Assembly (NCBI GenBank): GCA_051453625.1
Contig: JBOZIK010000001.1
Coordinates: forward strand, 236,745,420-236,783,397
Direction: 5' to 3'
Source of the DNA: Welwitschia mirabilis
Taxonomy: Eukaryota; Gnetophyta; Gnetopsida; Welwitschiales
DNA length: 37,978 nt
Below are positions 1 to 10,688 of the stretch, in pieces. Below the pieces are notes generated by a model that saw nothing but the letters and a program-made list of their open reading frames with translations, was not told the origin of the DNA and did no database searches. How positions within the stretch are numbered: position 1 is the stretch's first letter; the number at the start of each line of letters is the position of its first letter. Both the position numbers and the translations under genes were made by a program.

Positions 1-54
1 AACATAAAATAGCAAATTATGGGGCTAGTAGCAATTACATACTACAATTGAACA

Positions 55-179
55 CAATCGGAATAGTCAACAGTACTATAAATCAATTTGGTGACATTTT
101 TACCAAGTTTCTTAGTTATGATCGATTTTTCATTTTAAGAAGAGAGCTATGTCTTTGTCCTCCTTCCCCGGACTACTGA
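55..179 (+). pseudogene. C-terminal end of copia RNase H (left element)
   Basis: The frame reads NQFGDIFTKFLSYDRFF then ILRREL before TGA at 177-179. This is the usual copia ending in which a DQxADxFTK block precedes the last residues of pol. The matching place in the right element is near 32900-32965, also decayed. Confidence 0.7.
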
Positions 180-272
180 AGCAGTCCATACCTACTTTTA
201 ATCAAGTCAACCAGATGATGTATGCGATCGATGGACTAGCATGAAAAAGCATTGAAGATGTTTATGGACTCC

Positions 273-439
273 ACAAAGCACTTAAAAGTATTTAAATGAT
301 ACAAANNNNNNNNNNNNNNNNNNNNNNNNNNNNNNNNNNNNNNNNNNNNNNNNNNNNNNNNNNNNNNNNNNNNNNNNNNNNNNNNNNNNNNNNNNNNNNN
401 NNNNNACAGAGCACTTAAAAAGTATTTAAATGATACAAA
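273..439. repeat. Sequence repeated on both sides of a 100-N gap
   Basis: 273-305 before the gap and 406-439 after it are the same stretch (start ACA-AGCACTTAAAA, end GATACAAA) with one substitution and one extra A. Probably one locus assembled twice. Confidence 0.8.
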
Positions 440-595
440 CTTCCTCCAGAGCTATCCTACATCTACTTAAACACACCTTCCACCCTTTTTTGACTTAGTT
501 TCATCCATCAACAACCTATACCTTTTCTCTTCTGTCAACATCCAAAATCTTTTTTTGTTTTTTTCCCCTTTTTGGTATTTTCTAGGAATCTAAAA

Positions 596-2105
596 ATGGT
601 TAAAAGGTCTACACCAGGCAAGAGACATAAGGCCTTGGGAAGCAAATTGCCTTCATACTTCTTTGTAGAAATGTCAAAGGANNNNNNNNNNNNNNNNNNN
701 NNNNNNNNNNNNNNNNNNNNNNNNNNNNNNNNNNNNNNNNNNNNNNNNNNNNNNNNNNNNNNNNNNNNNNNNNNNNNNNNNNNNNNNNNNNNNNNNNNNN
801 NNNNNNNNNNNNNNNNNNNNNNNNNNNNNNNNNNNNNNNNNNNNNNNNNNNNNNNNNNNNNNNNNNNNNNNNNNNNNNNNNNNNNNNNNNNNNNNNNNNN
901 NNNNNNNNNNNNNNNNNNNNNNNNNNNNNNNNNNNNNNNNNNNNNNNNNNNNNNNNNNNNNNNNNNNNNNNNNNNNNNNNNNNNNNNNNNNNNNNNNNNN
1001 NNNNNNNNNNNNNNNNNNNNNNNNNNNNNNNNNNNNNNNNNNNNNNNNNNNNNNNNNNNNNNNNNNNNNNNNNNNNNNNNNNNNNNNNNNNNNNNNNNNN
1101 NNNNNNNNNNNNNNNNNNNNNNNNNNNNNNNNNNNNNNNNNNNNNNNNNNNNNNNNNNNNNNNNNNNNNNNNNNNNNNNTAGTTTGAAAAGAAGCAAGTT
1201 TGTCAAGAAAGAAAAGTCGAATCTCATGAACTTCAAGGGCTAAGTGAAGTCATATAGTTGTTGGAGAAGCTAAGGATTTTGTATTTCCTAAACATTTCAG
1301 GTCCATCCTCCTCCTTCCTCACTCGCATGTTCTATGCAAATGCTACATTCAATGCACATAATTCAACTTTTTCAACTCTAGTTCTTGGAAAGAGAATAAA
1401 GGTTCATGTAGACCTCACTTCAGCCTTAAGAAAATTGCATGAGAGGACCTTGGTGATTTTTGGCCACTTGCCAACACAATGGACAACAAAGACCAAGCCA
1501 CTAGGACTTTGTGTGGACAATATGTTACCTGGAAGAAGACCCTTCCCACCTCTTTTCTTCTTCCCAAGTATCATTTTCTCCATTTAATCTTTCTTACAAT
1601 TTCCTTCCTTTACTTAGTGAAAGAAATGAAACATCAAATCGTAGAGCGTATTTACTTTATTTTCTAGGTCAAAAGAGATTTGTTGATGCTCCCTACCATT
1701 AAGTTGAAAAACCTACTTTCTCAATTGGAATTTCATAAATCCAAAGCCTTGCCCTACTTTATCGTCATTACAAATATCTGCAAGTACTATAATGTTACAT
1801 TTCGTCTTAAACTTGAAAATCTTACTCCTATGACTCCCACTAGACATGCAATATTATCTCTAGTGCATATTTTCGATGAAGCTTCCAACAAATCAATCAA
1901 AAGCCCTCCTGATAACCATTCTCCTCAAGATGAAATGTTACTTATTCTGAAGAAAGTTGACTTCGGGTCCCGACACATCAAAGGGGCCTTTGTTGCTTCT
2001 AGCACTTCTATTGCAAAGACTTTAGATGAAGGAGTAGAAGTTGCCTCTCGTGTTGAAAGTTGCTCTCAGGAAGAGAGCTCAGCTGAGTCTGAATATAAAG
2101 ATTGA
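596..2105 (+). pseudogene. Envelope-like extra ORF of the left Sirevirus-like element, broken
   Basis: Starts ATG at 596 (MVKRSTPGKRHKALGSK), is interrupted by N at 682-1179, and continues in shifting frames. Recognisable blocks are LLEKLRILYFLNIS, LTRMFYANATFNAHN, STLVLGKRIK, NRRAYLLYFLGQKRFVD, LEFHKSKALPYFIVITNICK and an acidic, Ser-rich tail ending EYKD at 2105. The FYAN, LGKR and LPYxxxITxxC blocks match what I recall of the 'putative plant transposon protein' domain found in the extra ORF between pol and the 3' LTR of Sireviruses; this assignment is from memory. Function is unknown. This copy keeps about 120 bp in the middle that the copy at 33394 lacks. Frameshifts and stops make it non-functional. 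Confidence 0.65.
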
Positions 2106-2146
2106 TTCCTATCTTTGTGTATATCGCTTTTTATTGCCTTTGTCAT

Positions 2147-2170
2147 TGATGTCAAAAGGGGCAGAAATAC
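2147..2170 (+). other. Upstream polypurine-like tract, left element
   Basis: A GATGTCAAAAGGGGCAGAAA stretch just after the extra ORF resembles the true tract at 2466-2483. The right element has an equivalent at 34250-34265. Confidence 0.4.
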
Positions 2171-2465
2171 ACTATTTACTTAAATTTGTTACTGCTTACT
2201 TGGAAATGTTGTTAAAATCAAAAAAATATAGTACTAAGTATTTTTAGTATTTAGACAAATGGAAGGCACAATTTTTTGTAATCGAATATATGTAGCATTC
2301 AAATTGTTTGTACCAATGACCTCTACATGTAATCATCCTTTCTTTTGAATAAAAGGGAAATTTACTACTTTGTTTTAAGTCATTTGAAAGCATTTACTTA
2401 AAGGGAGCTTAAAATGTAATACTCTATTAATAATGGTTTGAAATGCTTCTTAATTGTTTTCTATC

Positions 2466-2483
2466 AATGTCAAAACGGGAGAT
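2466..2483 (+). other. Polypurine tract directly before the left 3' LTR
   Basis: Reads AATGTCAAAACGGGAGAT and abuts TGTTGG, the start of the LTR. It is the plus-strand primer site expected at this junction. Confidence 0.65.
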
Positions 2484-2694
2484 TGTTGGACTTTGTATTG
2501 CCAAGCGGTGTCAAACTGATAAGTGTGATGACAGGAAATTGAAAGTTATGTGGTGTAGATCTCCTCAATAGCATTTCAACTCTGGAAGATAGTCAAAGAC
2601 ACATGCAAATTCTGATTTGAATTCTTCATTTCCAAAAGTGTTGGCATTGGGTCAACTGGATCCCCATGAAGGTGATTGGATCCATATTTAGGTT

Positions 2695-2859
2695 GACTAG
2701 GCTATGAGACTACTTTAGTTCTGGGCGACTAAGTCCATCTTTAGGTATCCAGGTGACCGGATCCATATTTAGGATGACTAGATTGTGAGACCACTTTAGT
2801 TCTAGGTAACTAGGTCTGACTAGATTGTAAGACTACTTTAGTTCTAGGCAACTAGGTCC
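2695..2859 (+). repeat. Three copies of a ~41-bp unit inside an LTR
   Basis: Units at 2695-2736, 2776-2816 and 2818-2859 share GACTAG, then GAGACTACTTTAGTTCT, then ACTAGGTCC, with a few substitutions. Copies 2 and 3 are nearly adjacent; copies 1 and 2 are separated by a GTGACCGGATCC stretch. Confidence 0.8.
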
Positions 2860-2865
2860 ATTATC

Positions 2866-2925
2866 AAGTCAACCAGACCCTTCTCATTTCCTGATAAGTC
2901 AACCAGACTCTTCTCATTTCCTAAT
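2866..2925 (+). repeat. 30-bp tandem repeat, two copies
   Basis: 2866-2895 and 2896-2925 differ at two positions. Each starts AAGTCAACCAGA and ends CTCATTTCCT plus two bases. Confidence 0.9.
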
Positions 2926-3355
2926 GCTGATCTTATTGGGGTCAACCAGATGCTTTGTAGGATCGACTGACTTTGCAAAAAAGATCAAGTTTGAATCGGT
3001 TTTTGACCATTTTCCTTTTCAGTGCTAGTTATCCATGTTAGATTCACTCCATGCATTGGGCAGTTCACCAATAGCTATCTTTTTGGGAGGATCTTTATAA
3101 AGCTTTTTTGCCCCCCTTCAAGAGAAGCACCTCTCTGGCTCTTTGTAGATCTATGCAAAAAAGTTTCTTACAACCCTTCTAGAGCTCACCTCTGTCACCC
3201 TAATATTTCTATCCATTGTGCTAGATGTTGTTACCAATCTAAGCACTAAGGGTCTCTTTGTACCACCTGTATCATTGAGGATTCTGAGCACTACAGCTTC
3301 ATTTTCTTACTCATTTTGTTGAAGAAGTTGAGAGATTGAGAATTAGCCTACAAAA

Positions 3356-6300
3356 ACTCCACCCAGAACTTGTGATCGTTAGTCCTCAATGTCAACATAT
3401 ACATTCTCAAATCGTTCTTGCAAATGCTAACCTTAATTTTACACCTTCCATGTTTAGTCCTCTCTTAATCTTCAAATGTTTTGAAAATGGGGATCCACAT
3501 TCCATACTTATACACTTGACAACTTGAACTAATCGTTTTGACATTTTGACATATTTGTACACAACACAGAACTAGTGCGAAACTTGTTCTATTGACTCAT
3601 TGTATTTTCTTGCTTATTAAAAGAAAAGCAAAACAATGGTTATTTAGCTTAAAGCCCCTTTGCATTGCATCATGGAATGCTCTTCAGAAAGCTCTGTGCA
3701 AATAATTCTTCCCAAAACACAAAGCTAATTCCCTTGGAACAGAACTTATATATTTTAGACAAAGGAAAAAGAATTTCATGAAGCTTTTGAAAGATTTTAC
3801 AATTTCATTCAAAATTCTTCAACACGGAAATGAGCAAGGAAGACTAATTTAATTTTGCTTCAATAGGTTGACAAAACGCATGGAAATGCTAAAAATGATA
3901 GCTAGTAGAGTGTTCTCACAGAAAGAAATAAATGAAGCTTGGAATTCTTAGGAAAACTAGTTGAAATTTCTAAAGAATAGGACATTCCTAATGTTCCACA
4001 AGAAGAAAAATCATCTTCCTCCTAGCCTAAAGTTACAAGTGTTGTACACTAAAAGTGTACATTTCCTAAAGATAGTGTTGTAAGAATGTAAATAGACTAA
4101 ACATAATAGTTAGGCACAATATGAGTTGCTACCTAAATCTCTCAGAAATGATCTGTAATGAGGTGAAAGAAAGGCTTTTGGAAAGAGATAAAATCATGAC
4201 CTGTCGTTAGTATGATTGTCCAAAAGATCTATGATAGCAAATACTTAAAATAAATGTGTACTAAACATGAATGTCTTTAATTGTGTACTAATAGTTTTTG
4301 TGACATTAATTATTTTAAAAATATATAAATAAAATAAAATAAATGTGTACTAAACATGAAAACCGTTCAATGTGTACTAATAATTTTTGTTGCATTAGCT
4401 ATTTTAAAAATAAACTTTAATATTGAGGATCGTTTCAGGAAATAAATTATTATTACAAATTGAAAGTACTATTGAAGTGATTTATCCCACAAGAACTTGG
4501 TCGAAATTGTTTAGGAGAAATTGGGAATGAGTACTAGATGATATAACAATGTAGTGATTTGTAGTCTACTTACCACAAAGTTGAATAGTTAGAATCTAGT
4601 AAAGGAATGAACGAAGCAAAGATAAAGTTGAAACTTGTTCCAAGACCTAGCAAAATGGCTTCTAAGGATAAGTTAATTATAGAAACATTAAGTTCCACTA
4701 CATACTCCAATTTAGATTGAAGCTTGGCCAAATCACATATGTATGTACCTATTGAAGCAGCCATCAAAAGAGAACATTAAAAGGGCTTTAACCAAGTGCT
4801 ATCACACTCCTTTGAAAGAAAGTTAGCAATCGATGGTCATGCAGATATCTTCTTAAATACTAACACTACTAATTAATGCACCACAATCCAGGTTAAACAT
4901 AGAAGTTGCAATAGTTAAAATTCTTAAAAGAAATATTAAGGAAGAATAAAAGGCATATATTGCTTAACCATTAGACCAATTAATCAAGTGATATGACGAC
5001 ATAACAAAGTTCATTATCCTCATAATAACATTAATAATGACTACAGTGTCATATTATAACTATTGAAGGAAGAAGTATTGTGGAGATGGAACATCATGAA
5101 TTCAGTCTAATAACAAGGAAAGTTCATGAAGATCTCCAAAGGAAGATTAACTAGAACCCATGGAGCCAACTCTACCCTAAGTAAGTAGACACAAAGTCTA
5201 ATCTACATCTATTCTAAATCTACTCAATATTAAGTAAGAGGTACGTATTACACATAAAAGTGTGCACACTTTGTGAAAATTTTGTGTTAGTATGCATTAG
5301 CGTGCACTGCCTTTATCAAGAACTCTTCATCTTCATCATAAATAAAGGTATGAGAGAGTACATCTCTACAATGTCATAATGTGAATAAAGAAGACAAGGA
5401 ACACCCTAAAAAGTGTAAAAGAAGGGAAGAAATCACTCTTATGATTGTTAGCCAAAAGAACATTGTTAGAATAGATGTAGTCCAATAATGTGCCAAGTAT
5501 GCAAGGAAGAGTGAATTGAAGAAAGAATTGAATAGACAAATTTGGAGACATCAATAGAATACTATATAGATGATAAAAATATTAACTAACAGTAATGTAA
5601 TGTGATGCATTTCACAATAGGTAGGAAGGGTCTTTTTATACATGTCTTGGTACAATTATTACAACCCTTCATGATATACTTATTCACAAACTAGTTGATT
5701 GTAAAGCTTCGATATGTGTATAATGAATTACTAATCTTTTGTATAAATTGTTTAGGAGTGTTGCCAATATTCTCTTGGATGTGGCACTTTACATGCAACA
5801 AAGTGTATTGGTGTACTTGTGTAAGACGCTACTACAAAGTCGAGTGGAACTTCAGGAAACAATACTAAGAATTAGACATTCAAATCACTTCACATAGTGA
5901 AGAAAATATAACCTAATGATAAACCTGTTATAAATGATTAATGACTTTAGCTGAAGTTCACGATCCAATGGTGAAGAGCCATGGAATACTTATGCAATGA
6001 CAATATCTAAAAGATACAGAAGTGGAAGATCACAATATAATTACATTCTTTCTTAAGTTCTTCTAAAGTACAATGCATGGAAGATGTAGATAGGAAGATG
6101 GACTTGCTGACATATCGGATATCAACTAGGAGGGTTCTTAGATGCCTCATGCCTGCTATGTTCAGTAATGATTGACTAGCAGTGACTTTGTAACAAACAA
6201 ATGCCAGCTACTTTCTTTAGTGTTGTTGTGTTTATCTTTCCATACATCTCACCTTACTACCACAAGTTCTAGCACTAACCTTTCTCACCGAGGCTGTTTA

Positions 6301-6490
6301 CACTTACTTTTGGTGAACTTCAATCTTCAAACATCAGATCATGGAGTTGGTATGCACTCTGCACCTGAATGCTGGCAACTGCTGATGTTTGTTGGTAGCT
6401 TGAATGATAACATTAGGTTGAAAGCTTAGAAGCTAATAGAGCGATTATACTGTTGCAAACTAAGGTTAGTCATGGACCTCAAGATCATTA
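3356..6490. other. No gene recognised
   Basis: AT-rich sequence with stops in all frames; the open frames of 62-85 codons have no recognisable domain. Only a 77-bp duplication at 4247-4412 stands out. It may be far-downstream intron of the host gene or intergenic. Confidence 0.5.
4247..4412. repeat. 77-bp direct duplication
   Basis: 4247-4323 and 4336-4412 both start AAAATAAATGTGTACTAAAC and end TATTTTAAAAATA, with scattered substitutions, separated by 12 A/T bases. Confidence 0.85.
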
Positions 6491-6493
6491 AGC

Positions 6494-6495
<2 letters not shown>

Positions 6496-6542
<47 letters not shown>

Positions 6543-7033
6543 NNNNNNNNNNNNNNNNNNNNNNNNNNNNNNNNNNNNNNNNNNNNNNNNNNNNNNNNNN
6601 NNNNNNNNNNNNNNNNNNNNNNNNNNNNNNNNNNNNNNNNNNNNNNNNNNNNNNNNNNNNNNNNNNNNNNNNNNNNNNNNNNNNNNNNNNNNNNNNNNNN
6701 NNNNNNNNNNNNNNNNNNNNNNNNNNNNNNNNNNNNNNNNNNNNNNNNNNNNNNNNNNNNNNNNNNNNNNNNNNNNNNNNNNNNNNNNNNNNNNNNNNNN
6801 NNNNNNNNNNNNNNNNNNNNNNNNNNNNNNNNNNNNNNNNNNNNNNNNNNNNNNNNNNNNNNNNNNNNNNNNNNNNNNNNNNNNNNNNNNNNNNNNNNNN
6901 NNNNNNNNNNNNNNNNNNNNNNNNNNNNNNNNNNNNNNNNNNNNNNNNNNNNNNNNNNNNNNNNNNNNNNNNNNNNNNNNNNNNNNNNNNNNNCGGACCT
7001 CATTAACATTAAGAAAAAAAAAAAAAAAAAAAA
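6496..7033. repeat. Long A tracts bracketing a 451-N gap
   Basis: A run of 47 A (6496-6542) leads into the gap and a run of 20 A follows it at 7014-7033. Each is preceded by a related stretch (GGACCTCA then ATTAAG at 6476-6492 and 6995-7013), so the flanks may be one site represented twice. Confidence 0.7.
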
Positions 7034-7859
7034 TATTAGTTATGCAGAGTTTATGCCAGTCAGACAAGGTTAATACTTGTAAGACTAGTTATTATTATGT
7101 CAGTTAATATCACGTGATAACCAAGTAGAAGGCAGGGCACTCATATATATGAGAGGTGACTCATTTGATGTCACGCACAACTAACAATTAATTCAAGCTA
7201 GATACACACACCCCCTCCATCTCATCTCATTATTTGTCTGCTAGGAACCTAAAGCAAGTCATCCATACAATCTTCCTTGTTTTCTCCTGATGGACCATAA
7301 AATCTAACTATATAGGCCCATCCACCCATTCTACGCGTGCATACAAACCTCGTCCTTATGGCTAGGATGGGCTCCCAAAAGCGGACCACCTACCCATCTG
7401 CTTTTTAGCAAAGAGTTTTAGTCAATAAAAGGGCTAAGTTTACAGCATTGGGATAGTGCATGAGTGGGTTTGGTTAAGGACTGGAAGCAACACTTTGTCA
7501 TTTGGGCCTACTTCATATCAGACTATTCTAGGTCAACAAAAGACCCTATTTACCTGGGGATAGATTACAGTGATCCACAAAAAGCATCTACGAAATTCAA
7601 TACAACCGCAACTCCTTGTTATGAGGTCCAAATTCAACTTTTGGAATGTATGCCATACCAGAATTCTAATAAAAAGACATAAAAAAATTTCAATATAAAT
7701 GAAAGGTCAGAAACTCTAGAATGCGTGCAAGCTAGATTAGGTGCAAACAATATTGCACAATGATCCAAAAGGCATGGAATAACCAAACCCATAAGAAAGA
7801 GTTTATATTGTCGCAATGATGTGTNNNNNNNNNNGTGCAGGCCCTATTTTAATGGTGAA
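7034..7859. other. No gene recognised
   Basis: Includes a 10-N gap at 7825-7834. The only longer open frame (7464-7682, 72 codons) has no recognisable domain. It could hold the decayed LTR of the gypsy remnant that follows, but I found no LTR partner. Confidence 0.35.
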
Positions 7860-9330
7860 ACAGTAATACAAGCTTTCATAGGTGGGATATGAGACATAAG
7901 ACAAACTTGGAAGTTGTAATGAAAGATGAGATGAATGCCATGAGTAATCTTAAGAGTCTTGCAGCAACTTGTGGAAGTTCGTGCAGCTCGAAAGACTATG
8001 AAAAAGGAGAGGGGAAATAGAAACTTAACTGTGGTGAAGAAAACAAAAGGTAAAATTTTACAAACACATCATAAAGGAAAAGTTGCACAATGAGTTTCTA
8101 CTCTAAAAACAAAATGAAAAGGATGTTACCTAGTTTACAAAAGAGTTTCACGAACTTGTCATTCATGTTAGAATGCTGGAAATGGAAGAGTTGATTGTAA
8201 GGCATTTAAGAGGCTTGTGCATGGCCTTTTTGGATGAGATGGTCATCGTATATCCTGTTTCCATAGCTGAAGCATATCAATTAGCCTTGTGTTGATGTGT
8301 GGAGAAGAGATGTCACAAGAGAAATGCAACCAAGGAGAAAGAAGAGTAGAAGCAAGGTTTCCAGGTGGAAGATCCTTAAATTAGCCACCTCCCTGAGTGA
8401 AAGAAGAAATAAAGAAAGGGAAGAAGTAAAGTTCAATTGCGTCGACTCTTAGAGGACGAAAAGACATTCTAGGAAAGAAGGCCAATGGGAGATGTCATCA
8501 GAGGATCTTGTTATCATTGCACTGAACATGGTTCTCATGATTGCCAGATTGTCTAATGCATCATGTTTTATGATGAATACAAAGACATAACCTAGTGAGT
8601 GCAAGATAGGGCTCCTTGTTCTCAAGCCCAGCTTGCATGCACACAACTGGTATTTGCAATGACAGAAGCCAAAAGTGCCGTTGCCTCCAACACGTTTCTA
8701 TAGGCTACAAGTAAGAGATTTGGAGATTGCCCCGATCTATAACCCATTACTGACAAAGGGAGAACATACTATCACTGACAGAGGGGAAAATACCATCAGC
8801 TCACCTGAAGGTGCGTTCTATTCACCTAAACAACACCTAGAAGGCGCTTGTTAAAATATAAGTGAACAATATGAAAAGAGAACATTAAATTCAGGGACGT
8901 GCAAGTGCAAAAAGCTTGGTTCCAGTAACAACGTGCAAATTAAATATTCCTGTAATGCGACAACAAAAGCCATAAGACATAAAATGGCTAATAATGCTGC
9001 TAAACAAGGAACAGCTCAGCAATGCTAGGTAGATTTTAAGATTAGATGATAGAAAAGACTTTTTATTATGCAATGTGGTTATGAGTACTTGACTCTTTAT
9101 TATGCAATATAGTTACCATGAGCACTTGTCATTTGCTTTTAGGGAGACCTTTGCAATATGACAGATCTGCAATGATTGATTCTATAGGGAATACAGCTAT
9201 AATGCAGATGCATAGAAGAAAACTTTCCATGGATGCAAATGGAGAGTGCCCACAGAAACAACCAACGATTAAGGATAGTAACATTGTATGTAATCACATG
9301 ATAAGAAATGCAAAAAGATAAAAGAATCAA
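7860..9330 (+). mobile_element. Decayed Ty3/gypsy retrotransposon, gag to protease
   Basis: The frame from 8125 reads FTKEFHELVIHVRMLEMEE, RHLRGLCMAFLDEM and VSIAEAYQLALC. This is the usual retrotransposon gag pattern (EF-LV-R ... L-GL ... D-M ... EAYQ-A), followed by stops. A degenerate zinc knuckle CYHCTEHGSHDC lies at 8509-8544 in the same frame. Further on, 9118-9240 reads MSTCHLLLGRPLQYDRSAM, the LLGRPWQYDR-type block at the end of gypsy protease. RT and integrase are not seen downstream. Heavily mutated; no LTRs identified. Confidence 0.65.
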
Positions 9331-10584
9331 AAGAAAGGAAGAACAATTGTGCTCAGGTGAACATAAGCCTATAGCAGAAGTAATACCAGAAGTGTGGCAG
9401 ATGTTGGAAAATTTTTCTTCTTTTCTGTAGATGATGTGTCAGATAGAATATTATCACAAAGATCCATCAGCCATTAAATTGACTGCATTGATGGAGCACC
9501 AATCCCTAAAAAGGGAAATAGGAATCAATTGCAGGGTAGCAGTTCAAACAAGTGTGGCCCCGTATGTTGAAAGATTGAAAGAATCTTGTGGAATTGAGAA
9601 GTTCCTAGCATCTTGTCTCTTAGTTATGGCTCTTTGCTGACTCATCCGGCTGAGACTTGTTTTTGCGCTGCTCTTATTGTTGTGTCTTTTTGATAAGAAT
9701 CCAGCTTTTGATGTATTTGAGATGGATTGTACTCTTTGTGTTTCACTGTTAATACAACGGATTTCCAATATCCCCGTGAGAGAGAGAGAGAGAGAGATCC
9801 CCAAAAAGGCAGCCTACAGAAGAGCCCCGCAGAGGAAGATAAAGTCAAGCAAGTAAGTGAATAAATTCAAACAGAAAGAAGCAGTAAGACATAGTTCAAG
9901 TCAATGAGCAATACATGCCATACTAACAACAAGACAAATTCTACAGACATGAAGATGTGTATAGATGTCAAGATCTGTGAATCAGAATAAGATATCCTTT
10001 TCTGGCCTGGACATATGACATATTAGCACTCTTACAACTTAAGTTATTTGAGCATGTCTGATCTAAAGAGTGGCGACAATTCAATTCATGTTAGAACAGA
10101 TAAAGCGAAAAATGCATCTAGAAATCCAGATGTTTTGTGTTTAGTTATGTCATTTGAATTAGGCAGTGCACCCAGCATGGTTAGTTTCAATCAATAAGAA
10201 CAGCTTACCGATGGAAGACTGGCATCATGAGAGATTTGTGATCAAGTTAAAAAGGCTCCCTGGCATGACGAAGGAATCTTAATGATCTGACATTAGTTTG
10301 TAATTCAACCTTTTTGTCAATCACACTGATGTTAGTTGTCACCACAATAGTGTGAAGATGAACTAATAACCAAAAAGGCTGTGTTGCCACAAACAGATAC
10401 CAACATTCCAGTACTATGCAGTGAGTGACAATACAAACTCTTGCAAAGTTGAAAATAATCTAATAAGAATTGTATCAAGGATTACCCATGTTCTAGGCAT
10501 GCAAGAAATAAAAACTCACAAAAAGCCTGCTTTCTGAAATTATTACAGAATACTTGTACTCAGTGGAAAAAATGGAAATGGTAC
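9331..10584. other. Non-coding stretch left of exon 10
   Basis: Contains a 20-bp GA repeat at 9778-9797. I looked here on the minus strand for the missing last exon of the host gene and did not find a convincing one. Confidence 0.5.
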
Positions 10585-10688
10585 CTTGTTCCGACGTCTG
10601 GAGAATTTGAACATTCTACCAGAATTGAAACACTTCTTTTCCCATCTATTGCATCCATATCAAGAAGAGTTGCAACTAGCACCTCCAA
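10585..10688 (-). CDS. Host gene exon 10 (last one found)
   Basis: 104 nt, reading LEVLVATLLDMDAIDGK then RSVSILVECSNSPDVGTR. Acceptor AACAG. It ends at donor GTACCA with a split codon, so translation must continue in an exon not recognised between 1 and 10584. Confidence 0.78.

Larger units (their letters stand above)
1..3355 (+). mobile_element. 3' part of a Sirevirus-like Ty1/copia retrotransposon
   Basis: The order is end of RNase H (to 179), spacer with GTCAACC-type motifs, a broken extra ORF (596-2105), two purine-rich tracts, and an LTR starting TGTTGG at 2484. The same order and related sequence occur at 32880-35410. Pol in front of an extra ORF and a GGGAGAT|TGTT junction are hallmarks of the Sirevirus (SIRE/Maximus) lineage. 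The element extends beyond the left edge. The right boundary near 3355 is where similarity to the other LTRs fades, so it is approximate and the LTR is probably truncated. Confidence 0.75.
2484..3355 (+). repeat. 3' LTR of the left Sirevirus-like element, 3' end truncated
   Basis: Begins TGTTGGACTTTGTATTGCC and shares its layout with the LTRs at 25925 and 34551: a TGTCAAACTGAT block near the start, a middle rich in GTCAACC-type motifs, then a block running to TTAGCCTACAAA. Internal tandem repeats lie at 2695-2859 and 2866-2925. The terminal CA is not identifiable. Confidence 0.65.

Noticed and set aside
535-1243. Long ORFs of 223 and 233 codons on both strands
   Set aside because: They are mostly N; only the first part of the + frame belongs to the extra ORF.
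2695-2925. CRISPR-like repeat-spacer array
   Set aside because: Nuclear plant sequence; repeats are tandem, diverged and lie inside an LTR.
6426-7107. Poly-Lys and poly-Phe ORFs of 173-213 codons
   Set aside because: Artefacts of A tracts and N.
9600-9760. Possible 3' end of a LINE or a transcript (T-rich, GTACTCTTTGTG-like)
   Set aside because: No poly(A), reverse transcriptase or second copy supports it.
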